Positions 9,017 through 17,419 of a stretch of 59,126 nt of DNA are shown here, piece by piece (position 1 is the first letter of the stretch; each line of letters opens with the position of its first letter). The translations under genes were made by a program, and so were the position numbers. The stretch is from Microbacterium sp. Lineage in GTDB: Bacteria > Actinomycetota > Actinomycetes > Actinomycetales > Microbacteriaceae. Below the pieces are notes generated by a model. That model made no database searches and was not told where the DNA came from. It saw only the letters and a program-made list of their open reading frames with translations. The DNA lies in assembly GCF_026393345.1 (NCBI RefSeq), contig NZ_JAPLAI010000032.1:1-59126 (forward strand), written 5' to 3'.

Positions 9017-12000
9017 GTGGCCGGAGCGGACGAGGCGGAGACGGCCGTGCGCCCCGGTGATCTGAGCGTCGCCGAGCCCGGACTCGACGTCGGGCACATC
9101 GCCGACACCGAGCGGACCCGCATCCGTGCGCAGGCCGCCCTGCTCGGCGGCCGGTCGACGCTCCTCTCTTATGAGGACACCCCCGAGCGCGGCATCGACA
9201 TCAACAAGGCGCACCCGGGAAGCCTGCCGCAGTTCCTGACGGGCCGCTCCACGCTGCTGTCGAACCTGTACCGCGACGAGGTGGCCCTGCGCACCGCCCG
9301 CATCGCGGCGGAGCGCATCACCGCGAAGAATGTCGAGCTGCGCACCGCGCGCGGTCTCGAATCCGTCAACCTGGCCGTGGGCATGGCGTCGTGGAAGATC
9401 GGCGGCGTGCCGTTCACCGCGCCGGTGCTGCTGCGCCCGCTCGGCATCCGCCGTCACCACACCGACTTCGAGCTGAAGCTGCATGGCGGTTTCCGGGTCA
9501 ACCCGGAACTCCTTCGCGCCCTCGGCACCCACTTCGGCATCAGCCTGGACAGTTCCGCTCTCGCGGGCCTCGCCTACGACGGCAATGTCTTCAAACCGCA
9601 GCCGGTCATCGATCACCTCCGCGCCCTGACCACGCACATCCCGACTTTCACCGTGGTGCCGCGGCTCGTCGTCTCGACCTTCGTCGACGTCGGCTCCGGC
9701 ATGACACGCGACACCCAAGACCTCGACCGGCCGTTCCTCAACGCGCTCGCCGGTCACCCCGCCGACCGTGAGCGTGTCTCGCTCCGCCCCGCGCTTCCCA
9801 CCGTCACGAGCCCCGACGACCGTACGCCCGCCGCCGACACGCTGCTGCTCGACGCGGATGCTGAGCAGGAGGCGGTGCTCGCGCGCATCGCCGCCGGGCA
9901 CTCGCTCGCCGTGCAGACCCTTCCGGGTACCGGCGGCACGCAGACCGTGATCAACGCCGTCGGCGCCCTCGTCGGTGCCGGCAAGCGGGTGCTCGTGGTC
10001 AGCGCCCGACGCTCCACCCTCGACGGCATCCGGCACCGCCTCGCCGGCATCGGCCTCGATTCGCTCGCCGTGTCGCCCCGCCACCTGCGACGCGACCTCA
10101 TCCGCGCGATCGGCCGCAACGAGAAGGCCACCGCGCCCAAGGTGTCCGACATCGACGATGCGCTCGTGCGCCTGCGTACGGTGCTCCGCGACTACCGCGG
10201 CGCACTCACCGTGCAGCATCCCACCCTCGGTGCCTCCGCGCTCGACGTGGTGCGCAAGCTCACGGAACTGAGCTCCCACACCCCGGCTCCCTCGACCAGC
10301 GCACGCTTCGACATCGCCACCCTCGAGGTGCTGCGCGATCGCCGCCCCGCCGCCGCCCGCCGGCTCGTGGATGCGGCCCGCCTGGGCGAATTCCGCTTCG
10401 GCCCGGACGACTCGCCCTGGTACGGCGTCGCCTTCGACACCACGGATGCGGCCCGAGAGGCGCACGCGCGCGCCGGCCGTCTCAACGGCCAGGACGTGCC
10501 GAGCCTTCTCGAGCGCGGCTACGAGCTGATCGCCCAGACCCGGATGCGGCCCTTCCGCACCATCGACGAACTGGGGGAGTACCTGCGCCTGCTGCAGGGC
10601 ATCCGCGAAACGCTCGACAAGTTCAGCCCCACCGTCTTCGAGCGTCCCCTGGTGGAACTGATCCAGGCTCATGCGCCCAAGCGCGACGCCGGCACCATGT
10701 CGAGCGCGAACCGCCGTCGCCTCAAGCGCCTGTCGCGCGAGTACGTCCGCCCGGGCGTCCACGTCGCCGACATGTACGAGTCGCTCGTGCGCATCCACCA
10801 GCAGCGCGCCGACTGGCAGCGGCTGGTCGACGTGGGCGTCATCCCCGAACTCCCGGTCGGGCTCGCCGACGTGCTCGTCGCCTGGCAGCGCGTGCACGCG
10901 CAGCTCGGTGAGCTGACCACGATCCTGCGTCGCAGCGACAGCGCGCGCCTGTCGGCCATGCCGATCCAGCACCTGGTGCGGACGCTCGCCGCGCTCGCGG
11001 CGGAGTCCTCCTACTTCGACAACCTCGTCGAGCGCACGGCCCTCCGAGCGGAACTCGCCGGCCTCGGTCTGGAATCTCTCCTCACCGAGCTGTCGGTGCG
11101 GCACGTGCCGGAGTCGCAGGTCGCCGACGAGCTCGAATTCGCCTGGTGGCAGTCCGCGCTCGAGCATCTGCTGCGCACCGACCGGGCCCTGCTCGGCGCG
11201 AACACCGCCGTCCTTGACCGGCTGGAACGCGACTACCGACTCGTCGACGAGGCGCACGCTGCCGCATCCGGTCCCCTCCTCGCGCACCAGCTCGCCACTC
11301 GCTGGCGCATCGGCATCGTCGACCACGCCGACGAGTCAGACGCGCTGAAGCAGGCCATCCGCGGAGGGGTCGACAACCCCGAGCAGCTGCTGCGCGCCGC
11401 CCCGACGCTCCTCGGTGTGCTGGCCCCGGTGTGGATCGCGTCACCGTACGAGGTGCCCGACATCCCGGACTGGCCCGAATTCGACGTCGTCATCATCGCG
11501 GATGCGGGTTCCCTTTGCGTCGCCGAGGCCGCTCCCGCGCTCCGTCGTGCCCGCCAGATCGTGCTGTTCGGCGACCCCGTCACCCAGCGCCCCACGCCCT
11601 TCGCGGTCGCTGCGGGCGCCACGGCGGAGCACGACGAGTTCGACGAGCCGTTCGACCAGACGAGCGTCTTCGAGCGCGCCGGTGACCCCATCGACGTCGC
11701 CACCCTCCCCCGCAGCTACCGGGCCGGCGGCGAAGACTTGGCCGAACTCGTGAACGACGCGTTCTACGGCGGCGAGATCGTGTCGCTGCCGTGGGCCGGC
11801 TCGTATCTCGGGCGCGGCAGCCTCAGCGTCGACTACGTCGAGGGCGGCACCGGCAACCCCGATCCGGTCACCGGTGCGGTGGAGAGCCCGGATGCGGAGC
11901 TCGCCCGCGTCGTGACGCTCGTCATCGAGCACGCCGTGAACCGCGGCTCCGAATCCTTGATGGTGGTCACCGCGAGCCGCCGCCACGCCGAGCGCATCCG

Positions 12001-12709
12001 CGCGGCCGTCGGCGCCGCGTTCGCAGGCCGCTCGGACGTCGCCGACTTCGTGGCGCGCGACACCGCCGAGCCCTTCGCGGTGCTCACGCTGGAAGAGTCG
12101 GTCGCGGAGAGCCGCGACCGGGTCATCTTCTCCCTCGGTTTCGGCCTCACCAAGCACGGCCGCGTGCTCAGCGACTTCGGCGACCTGTCGACGCCCGACG
12201 GGGAGCGGCTGCTGACCGTGGGCATGACCCGGGCGCGCCGCTCCATGGTGATCGTCTCGTCGATCCGCCCCACGGCGTTCGAGGACGGCCGGCTAGAGCA
12301 CGGCGCCGCGACCCTCATGGGCATCCTCGGCGGCGTGGCCGCCCGGAACCGTCACGCGCACCTGGAAGACCTGTCCGATCCGCTCACCCGCGCTCTCGCC
12401 CGGGAGCTGCGCCGCCACGGCGTCAGCGTCGAGCTCGACTACCGGGGCCTTCTCCCGCTCGTCGCCCGCCACGAGGGCAAGGCGATCGTCGTGGAGAGCG
12501 ACCCCGAGACCCGTCACGAGTCGCTGCGGGAATCACTGCGGCTCCGCCCGCAGATTCTGCGACGCCTCGGCTGGCACTACCTGCGGGTGCACGCCTTCGA
12601 CCTGTACAGCGACCCGGCGGCCGTCGCCGCCCGCGTGGCGGGGATGCTCGGTGTGGCCGGTGCCGCTCCGGGCGTCGACGCGACGACGCAGCCCCTCGAT
12701 GTCGGCTGA
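9017..12709 (+). CDS. Large SF1 helicase-like protein with degenerate Walker motifs
   Basis: About 1230 aa. The overall plan is that of a DUF4011/SF1 (UPF1-like) helicase: N-terminal accessory region, P-loop region near 303 (TLPGTGGTQTVINAV), long helical insert, motif II region near 824 (FDVVIIADAGSL), motif III (IVLFGDPVTQRP), motif IV (LPRSYRAGGEDL), motif VI (LLTVGMTRARRSMVI), and a C-terminal REase-like fold (HEGKAIVVESDP). The P-loop has Gly where the catalytic Lys of GKT/S should be, and the DE box is AD, so ATP hydrolysis is doubtful. GTG 9017 is chosen because GGAGAGGGA sits six nt upstream; a TAGGGT -10 at 8980 would start transcription near 8992. Function unknown. Confidence 0.75.
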   Translation: MAGADEAETAVRPGDLSVAEPGLDVGHIADTERTRIRAQAALLGGRSTLLSYEDTPERGIDINKAHPGSLPQFLTGRSTLLSNLYRDEVALRTARIAAERITAKNVELRTARGLESVNLAVGMASWKIGGVPFTAPVLLRPLGIRRHHTDFELKLHGGFRVNPELLRALGTHFGISLDSSALAGLAYDGNVFKPQPVIDHLRALTTHIPTFTVVPRLVVSTFVDVGSGMTRDTQDLDRPFLNALAGHPADRERVSLRPALPTVTSPDDRTPAADTLLLDADAEQEAVLARIAAGHSLAVQTLPGTGGTQTVINAVGALVGAGKRVLVVSARRSTLDGIRHRLAGIGLDSLAVSPRHLRRDLIRAIGRNEKATAPKVSDIDDALVRLRTVLRDYRGALTVQHPTLGASALDVVRKLTELSSHTPAPSTSARFDIATLEVLRDRRPAAARRLVDAARLGEFRFGPDDSPWYGVAFDTTDAAREAHARAGRLNGQDVPSLLERGYELIAQTRMRPFRTIDELGEYLRLLQGIRETLDKFSPTVFERPLVELIQAHAPKRDAGTMSSANRRRLKRLSREYVRPGVHVADMYESLVRIHQQRADWQRLVDVGVIPELPVGLADVLVAWQRVHAQLGELTTILRRSDSARLSAMPIQHLVRTLAALAAESSYFDNLVERTALRAELAGLGLESLLTELSVRHVPESQVADELEFAWWQSALEHLLRTDRALLGANTAVLDRLERDYRLVDEAHAAASGPLLAHQLATRWRIGIVDHADESDALKQAIRGGVDNPEQLLRAAPTLLGVLAPVWIASPYEVPDIPDWPEFDVVIIADAGSLCVAEAAPALRRARQIVLFGDPVTQRPTPFAVAAGATAEHDEFDEPFDQTSVFERAGDPIDVATLPRSYRAGGEDLAELVNDAFYGGEIVSLPWAGSYLGRGSLSVDYVEGGTGNPDPVTGAVESPDAELARVVTLVIEHAVNRGSESLMVVTASRRHAERIRAAVGAAFAGRSDVADFVARDTAEPFAVLTLEESVAESRDRVIFSLGFGLTKHGRVLSDFGDLSTPDGERLLTVGMTRARRSMVIVSSIRPTAFEDGRLEHGAATLMGILGGVAARNRHAHLEDLSDPLTRALARELRRHGVSVELDYRGLLPLVARHEGKAIVVESDPETRHESLRESLRLRPQILRRLGWHYLRVHAFDLYSDPAAVAARVAGMLGVAGAAPGVDATTQPLDVG

Positions 12710-12888
12710 CCGCCAGCGGATCGAGAAGGTGCCGGGGTCGCGCCGGGCTCGGCTGACACCGGCTCCCGGCACGGCCGCGGAGCCTGATCCGCCCGCAGAC
12801 GACGAACCCCCCGCATCCGTCTCGCCGGGCGCCGGGCCGAACGATGACCGCATGCAGCAGGACGTGCCGCCGCACTATTGAGGCGCGG

Positions 12889-13332
12889 TCAGACCCGCGG
12901 CGGAGTGGTCTGCGTCGGGGTAGCGGCGTTCTGCTGTTCGAGCAGGTCGCGGATCTGGATGAGCAGCTCGGCCTCGGTCGGGAGCTTCTCCTCCTTCTCC
13001 TCGGTGACGCCGGCCTTCGCGGCCTGACGCGCCTTCCAGGTGTTCATCGGCAGGACGAAGACGAAGTACACGACCACGGCGACCGCGAGGAAGCTGATGA
13101 GTGCACTGACGAGACCGCCGATGGGGAAGGTCACGGTGCCGCCGTACAGGTCGGGGACCGTGACACCGGGGATGCCGTTGGCATCGGCCTTCCAGAAGAT
13201 CGCGATGAGCGGCGTGATGATGCTCTCCACCACGGCGGTGACGATCGCGGTGAACGCCGCGCCGATGACCACCGCGACGGCAAGGTCGATGACGTTGCCG
13301 CGCATGATGAAATCTTTGAAACCCTTGAGCAT
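12889..13332 (-). CDS. mscL: Large-conductance mechanosensitive channel MscL
   Basis: 147 aa homopentameric channel of the cell membrane that opens under tension during hypo-osmotic shock. The N-terminus MLKGFKDFIMRGNVIDLAVAV is the conserved S1/TM1 signature, TM2 is LVSALISFLAVAVVVYFVFVLP, and a charged C-terminal helix (EAELLIQIRDLLEQQ) follows, as in the family. ATG 13332 is chosen by homology, with AGGAAAC upstream; seven upstream in-frame codons exist. It is followed on the same strand order by the FmdB-type and cyclo-ligase genes, a conserved actinobacterial neighbourhood. Confidence 0.95.
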   Translation of the reverse strand: MLKGFKDFIMRGNVIDLAVAVVIGAAFTAIVTAVVESIITPLIAIFWKADANGIPGVTVPDLYGGTVTFPIGGLVSALISFLAVAVVVYFVFVLPMNTWKARQAAKAGVTEEKEEKLPTEAELLIQIRDLLEQQNAATPTQTTPPRV

Positions 13333-13363
13333 GTCTTTGTTTCCTGTTCTCATCGCGCGTCGG

Positions 13364-13663
13364 TCAGGAAGCGGCCGGCGTCGTCGAGCTCTTCGACTCT
13401 GACGTCAATGATGTCGAAGTCGTCGTCGCACCGCCACCACTTGACGAGTCGCTCGAGCCCGCCGCGGCCGTGCTCTTCGCGCCGCCGGAGCGCGAATCGG
13501 TGCGGTAGAAACCGGAGCCGTTGAAGGTCACGCCGATGGAGCCGTACTCCTTGCGGAGCGGGCCGCCGCACTCCGGGCACACCGTGAGGGTGGGGTCGGA
13601 GAAGGACTGCACCGTCTCGAAGCGGTGGTCGCACTGCTTGCAGGCATAGGCATAGGTGGGCAT
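13364..13663 (-). CDS. FmdB-family zinc-ribbon protein
   Basis: 99 aa. The N-terminal zinc ribbon has two CxxC knuckles: MPTYAYACKQCDHRFE and LTVCPECGGPLRKE. A GSIGVTFNGSGFYRTDSR segment typical of FmdB follows, then a Ser/Gly/Thr-rich disordered tail. Start ATG 13663 with GGGAGAGC upstream. It lies between mscL and the folate cyclo-ligase, as its homologue does in mycobacteria (Rv0991c), where it has been linked to protein quality control; that role here is inferred. Confidence 0.9.
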   Translation of the reverse strand: MPTYAYACKQCDHRFETVQSFSDPTLTVCPECGGPLRKEYGSIGVTFNGSGFYRTDSRSGGAKSTAAAGSSDSSSGGGATTTSTSLTSESKSSTTPAAS

Positions 13664-13678
13664 TGCTCTCCCGGGTGG

Positions 13679-14275
13679 TCAGCGCTTCGCGGAGGCGAGC
13701 GGAATCGTCTGGGTGGGGGTCACGACGCCGGACACCGGCTGGTCGTGCGGTTCGGAGGGGACTCGGTCCAGCAGTTCGCTGTCGAAGATCACGGCGTACA
13801 CCGGCGGGCAGTTCTCCATGGATCCGATCGTCTTGTCGAAGTATCCGCGGCCCCAGCCGAGCCGCATCCCGTTCCGGTCGACGGCGGCGGCGGGGATGAT
13901 CATGAGGTCGACGTCGTTGACGGCGATCGGGCCGAGCAGCTCGCCGGTCGGCTCGGGCAGACCGAAGAGACCCTCTTCGATGTCGCCGTCTTCGGTCGCC
14001 ACCGACCAGTCGAGCAGGCCGTCGACCCGGGTCACCGGGAGGAGGACCCGGATGCCGCGGGCGACCGCCGCGCGGACGAAGTCGCGGGTGTTCGGCTCGC
14101 TCGAGGTGGAGAGGTAGCAGGACACCGCTCGGGCTCCGATCGAGGTGATCAGCGCGTCGAGCTGGGCGGTGATCCCGGCCGTCGCGGTTTCCCGTGCGGA
14201 ACCGGACATCGTCGCGCGTCGTTCGCGCAGGTCGGCGCGCAGGGCGCGCTTCGCGTCATCTACGGGGTCCGGCAT
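13679..14275 (-). CDS. 5-formyltetrahydrofolate cyclo-ligase
   Basis: 198 aa enzyme converting 5-formyl-THF to 5,10-methenyl-THF with ATP in the cytosol. Visible motifs: basic N-terminus KRALRADLRERR, STSSEPNTRDFV, LLPVTRVDG, DLMIIPAAAVDRNGMRLGWGRGYFDK (family signature, nucleotide site) and a conserved C-terminal PHDQPVSGVVT. Two ATGs are close together (14281 and 14275). A TACAAT -10 box on the minus strand (14283-14288) ends seven nt before ATG 14275, so transcription should start on that ATG as a leaderless mRNA. The gene is divergent from galU, only 39 bp away. Confidence 0.93.
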   Translation of the reverse strand: MPDPVDDAKRALRADLRERRATMSGSARETATAGITAQLDALITSIGARAVSCYLSTSSEPNTRDFVRAAVARGIRVLLPVTRVDGLLDWSVATEDGDIEEGLFGLPEPTGELLGPIAVNDVDLMIIPAAAVDRNGMRLGWGRGYFDKTIGSMENCPPVYAVIFDSELLDRVPSEPHDQPVSGVVTPTQTIPLASAKR

Positions 14276-14282
14276 ATGCATG

Positions 14283-14308
14283 ATTGTAGTTTCCGCGCCG
14301 GATAAGAT
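14283..14308. promoter_or_regulatory. Divergent leaderless promoters for cyclo-ligase and galU
   Basis: Minus-strand -10 TACAAT at 14283-14288 lies seven nt before ATG 14275. Plus-strand -10 TAAGAT at 14303-14308 lies six nt before ATG 14315. Both predict transcription starting at the first base of the start codon. No clear -35 boxes are seen, and each promoter's upstream region overlaps the other gene's promoter. Confidence 0.65.
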
Positions 14309-14314
14309 CGGCGC

Positions 14315-15199
14315 ATGTCGCACAAGCCCTTTAAGGCCGTGATCCCTGCTGCGGGCCTCGGTACCAGATTCCTGCCCGCTACCAAGGCCATGCCGAAGGA
14401 AATGCTGCCGGTGGTCGACAAGCCCGCGATCCAGTATGTGGTCGAAGAGGCGGCCAAAGCGGGCATCCAGGACGTGCTGATCATCCTCGGGCGCAACAAG
14501 AACAACATCGCCAATCACTTCGACGCCATGCCCGAGCTGGAGCAGAAGCTGCGCGAGAAGGGCGACACCGACAAGCTGGCCAAGGTCGAGCAGGCCTCCG
14601 ACCTCGCGGACGTGCACATGGTGCGTCAGGGCGAGCCGAAGGGCCTCGGGCATGCGGTGCTGCGTGCCAAAGCGCACGTCGGTGACCACCCCTTCGCGGT
14701 GCTCCTCGGTGACGACCTCATCGACGAGCGCGACCCGCTGCTGCCGCAGATGCTCGCCGAGTACGACAAGCGCGGCGCGGCGGTCATCGCGCTGATGGAG
14801 GTCGACCCGGAGCACATCCACCTCTACGGCGTCGCTGCCGTCGAAGCCACGGACACCGATGGGGTCGTGAAGGTCACCGGTCTCGTCGAGAAGCCGAGCA
14901 AAGAAGACGCGCCCTCGAACCTCGCCATCATCGGGCGCTACGTGCTCGGACCGGACGTGTTCGAGGTGCTCGAGCACACCGAGCCCGGCAAGGGCGGCGA
15001 GATCCAGCTCACGGATGCGCTGCAGGAGCTCGCGGCCGACCCGGAGAAGGGCGTCTACGGCGTCGTCTTCCGCGGCCGCCGTTACGACACCGGCGACAAG
15101 CTCGACTACATCAAGGCCATCGTGCAGCTCGCGAGCGACCGCGACGACCTCGGTCCGGACCTCCGGCCGTGGCTGAAGGACTTCGCCGCAGGCCTCTGA
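14315..15199 (+). CDS. galU: UTP-glucose-1-phosphate uridylyltransferase
   Basis: 294 aa cytosolic enzyme making UDP-glucose for cell-envelope polysaccharide and trehalose pathways. It begins with the nucleotidyltransferase signature FKAVIPAAGLGTRFLPATKAMPKEMLPV; other matches are KPAIQYVVEEA, QGEPKGLGHAVLRA, FAVLLGDDLIDE and GRRYDTGDKLDYIKA. Length is normal for bacterial GalU. It starts at an ATG six nt after a TAAGAT -10 (leaderless). Downstream, 11 bp away, is rimJ. In mycobacteria and corynebacteria a moeA/glp gene lies between galU and rimJ; it is absent here. Confidence 0.95.
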   Translation: MSHKPFKAVIPAAGLGTRFLPATKAMPKEMLPVVDKPAIQYVVEEAAKAGIQDVLIILGRNKNNIANHFDAMPELEQKLREKGDTDKLAKVEQASDLADVHMVRQGEPKGLGHAVLRAKAHVGDHPFAVLLGDDLIDERDPLLPQMLAEYDKRGAAVIALMEVDPEHIHLYGVAAVEATDTDGVVKVTGLVEKPSKEDAPSNLAIIGRYVLGPDVFEVLEHTEPGKGGEIQLTDALQELAADPEKGVYGVVFRGRRYDTGDKLDYIKAIVQLASDRDDLGPDLRPWLKDFAAGL

Positions 15200-15210
15200 G
15201 CCGTCCCATC

Positions 15211-15843
15211 ATGGATCTGAGCGTGCCGCGCGAGCACGGACCCGTCGGCATCCGGCTGGTCCGTAACCGCGACGCGCGTCCGCTGCAGGACCACCTGATG
15301 TCGAATCGGGCGTGGCTGGAGCCATGGGAGGCGACGAGTCCGGACGGCCCCGTCTCGCTCGACATGCGCCTCGGCATCCGTCGCCTGCTGCAGCAGTATC
15401 GTGACGGCGGCGGCGTGCCGCTCGTGATGGAGTACCAGGGCCTCGTCGTCGGGCAGCTGAACGTGTGGGGGATCGCGCGCGGCTCGTTGTCGTCCGCCAC
15501 GATCGGCTACTGGATCTCGCGGGAGTTCGCGGGCCGTGACATCACGCCCACGGCCGTGGCCCTCGCCACGGACCTGTGCTTCACCGAGCTGCGGCTGCAC
15601 CGGATGGAGATCTGCATCCGGCCGGAGAACCAGGCGAGCCTGCGGGTCGTGCAGAAGCTCGGCTTCCAGTACGAGGGACTGCGGCGCAAGTACATCCACA
15701 TCGACGGCGACTGGCGTGACCACTACGCCTTCGCGCTCGTGAAGGAGGACGTGCCGCACGGCGTGCTCGACCGGTGGGTGAGCGGGCAGGCGCCGCGCCA
15801 CGCCGCCGACATCCCCGAGGCCGACTGGCCGACCGCCGACTGA
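15211..15843 (+). CDS. rimJ: RimJ/RimL-type GNAT N-acetyltransferase
   Basis: 210 aa GNAT-fold acetyltransferase, probably acetylating a protein N-terminus (RimJ/RimL/ribosomal-protein-alanine type) with acetyl-CoA. Visible: IRLVRNRDARPLQDHLMSNRAWLEPWE, the beta-bulge region IGYWISREFAGRDITPTAVALATDLCF (acetyl-CoA site), IRPENQASLRVVQKLGFQ and DHYAFALVKED. ATG 15211 follows the galU stop by 11 bp with no clear Shine-Dalgarno, so translation may depend on galU. The actual substrate is unknown. Confidence 0.88.
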   Translation: MDLSVPREHGPVGIRLVRNRDARPLQDHLMSNRAWLEPWEATSPDGPVSLDMRLGIRRLLQQYRDGGGVPLVMEYQGLVVGQLNVWGIARGSLSSATIGYWISREFAGRDITPTAVALATDLCFTELRLHRMEICIRPENQASLRVVQKLGFQYEGLRRKYIHIDGDWRDHYAFALVKEDVPHGVLDRWVSGQAPRHAADIPEADWPTAD

Positions 15844-16240
15844 GGTCAGGCCGCTCGGACTTCGGGGCGGATTCGGGGTTCGGGCTTCGTCGGCGGGACT
15901 GGGTCGGCGGGGCGGGGTGGTGGCGGGCCTTCGTTCGGACCTCGGGCGCCGTGACTTGGAACGCCGGCGGGCCTTCGTTCGGAGTTTGCGGGCGTTGACC
16001 CGGGGCGCTGCGGGCCTTCGTTCGGACTTTGCGGGCGTTGAGCGTCCCGCGAGCACGCGATCACGGCGTGTCGGCGCGGAAGTCCGAACGACGGCGCGGG
16101 GCGCGGATGCGGGCACCTTCCCGGATCCGAACGACGGCGCGGCGCCGGGATGCGGGTCCGGTCCCGGATCCGAACGACGGCGCGGGGCGCGGATGCGGGT
16201 ACCTTCCCGGATCCGAACGACGGCGCGGGATGTGGCGCGA
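15844..16240. repeat. Intergenic cluster of about 43-bp repeats in opposing orientations
   Basis: The 522-bp gap between rimJ and the next gene holds two repeat arms. Left arm: three copies of a core GCGGGCCTTCGTTCGGA at about 15923, 15967 and 16009. Right arm: four copies of TCCGAACGACGGCGCGG at 16083, 16126, 16169 and 16212, a period of exactly 43 bp, with near-identical spacers (GGATGCGGG, then CTTCCCGGA). The cores of the two arms are partial inverse complements (TTCGGA versus TCCGAA), so the arms can fold on each other. No convincing gene is seen. Confidence 0.8.
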
Positions 16241-16365
16241 CGGCGCGGTCCCATCCTGCCTCGGAGGCGGTTTCGGGGTCCTTTACGCTGCATCCGTTCA
16301 GATCCACCCGCGACACGCGGGCGCCGGTGAGGGTGATCGCCCGCACGTCGCCTACCGTGGTCGAC

Positions 16366-17301
16366 ATGGGTGGGCAGATCTGGGGCGGCGGTGTGATCGT
16401 TCTGGTCGCCGTCGCGCTGTGGATGCTGTATCTGCTGCCGTCGTGGCACAGCCGTCACCTGTACAACTCCGCGGAACGCAACGCCGTCCGTCTCAACCAG
16501 GCGCTGCGCGTGCTGGCCGAGACCAGCGAGACGCCGGAAGAGGTGCGGCTCGAACTCAATGCCCGCACCGCCATGGCGCAGCAGCGGCTCGCCCGCCAGA
16601 GCCTCGCCGAACGCGAGCAGGTCGAACTGGCCGAAGCGCGTGCCGAACTGGCCGCCGCACGGGCCAAGGCCGCCGCAGACCGCGAGGCGGCCGAGCGCGC
16701 CGCCGCCGCCTCCCGCGCCGAACCGGCCGCCCGCCGCGCCCGCGTGCGCCGCCGGGTACGGCTCACGGCGACGACCGTCGTCGCCCTCGGACTCGCCACC
16801 GCCGGCGGAGGAACCTGGATGCTGCTCGTCACGGGCGCGCAGGCACTCGTGTGGATCGGCGGTTCGGTGACGCTCGCCGGGCTCGTCGTGCTCCACCGGA
16901 TGTCGCGCGTCGCCGCACGCGCCGGCACCGTCGCCGTGGCGCAGGCCGCTCGCGTCGCCGAACTGCAGGACGTCGCGCTGCCCGCGACACCCGCTCCCGC
17001 AACCTGGCAGCCGCGCCGCCTGCCGCGCCCGCTGACGGCCTCGGCCGGGTCCCGCGCAGCCGCGGTGCTGGACGCCGCCGCAGCGCGTCAGGCGCTGCGT
17101 GAGGTGGCTTTGGAAGAGGCCATGCGCGAGCGTGTCGCCCAGACCGCACCGCCCTCGATCGCGGTCGCTCGCGCCGAGCGGGAGAGCGAGCAGCGGCCCG
17201 CCGCATCCGCTTCGCCGTTCGCCGCCATGGGGTACGTGGACGACGCCGAGATCGAGGCGCACGTGCGCCAGTTGCTCACGCAGCGCCGGGCCGCCGGGTG
17301 A
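16366..17301 (+). CDS. SepX/GlpR-like membrane protein (putative divisome-associated)
   Basis: 311 aa. A membrane helix at about 6-24 is followed by the motif WMLYLLPSWHSRH, which resembles the (V/L)PxWxRR segment of actinobacterial SepX/GlpR (Rv0996-like) proteins. A long Ala/Arg/Glu-rich helix, probably coiled coil, spans about 45-125; two more membrane helices lie at about 131-150 and 154-172; the C-terminal 140 residues are Ala/Pro-rich and charged, likely cytosolic. Synteny with galU and rimJ supports the family. SepX (Streptomyces) and GlpR (Corynebacterium) act in cell division; the latter binds the MoeA-like Glp, which is not encoded beside it here. TACCGT at 16353 sits seven nt before ATG 16366 (leaderless). 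Confidence 0.65.
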   Translation: MGGQIWGGGVIVLVAVALWMLYLLPSWHSRHLYNSAERNAVRLNQALRVLAETSETPEEVRLELNARTAMAQQRLARQSLAEREQVELAEARAELAAARAKAAADREAAERAAAASRAEPAARRARVRRRVRLTATTVVALGLATAGGGTWMLLVTGAQALVWIGGSVTLAGLVVLHRMSRVAARAGTVAVAQAARVAELQDVALPATPAPATWQPRRLPRPLTASAGSRAAAVLDAAAARQALREVALEEAMRERVAQTAPPSIAVARAERESEQRPAASASPFAAMGYVDDAEIEAHVRQLLTQRRAAG

Positions 17302-17343
17302 CAAAACCGCCTCAGCGAGCGTGCTAATCTAGCTGAGGTTCTT

Positions 17344-17419
17344 GGGCCTGTGGCGCAGTTGGTAGCGCGCTTCGTTCGCAATGAAGAGGTCAGGGGTTCG
17401 AATCCCCTCAGGTCCACCA
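17344..17419 (+). tRNA. tRNA-Ala (anticodon CGC)
   Basis: 76 nt including an encoded CCA. Acceptor stem GGGCCTG pairs with CAGGTCC and contains the G3:U70 identity pair of alanine tRNAs. The anticodon stem-loop CTTCG-TTCGCAA-TGAAG gives anticodon CGC (reads GCG). The T arm CAGGGGTTCGAATCCCCTC is standard. An intrinsic terminator follows directly. Confidence 0.97.

Noticed and set aside
8969..11326. 785-codon minus-strand frame opposite the helicase-like gene
   Set aside because: Shadow frame: repetitive charged composition, no domain, and it lies wholly within a convincing plus-strand gene.
15922..16228. Possible CRISPR array from the 43-bp repeats
   Set aside because: Whole units, not just short repeats, are conserved, and orientation flips midway; there are no variable spacers.
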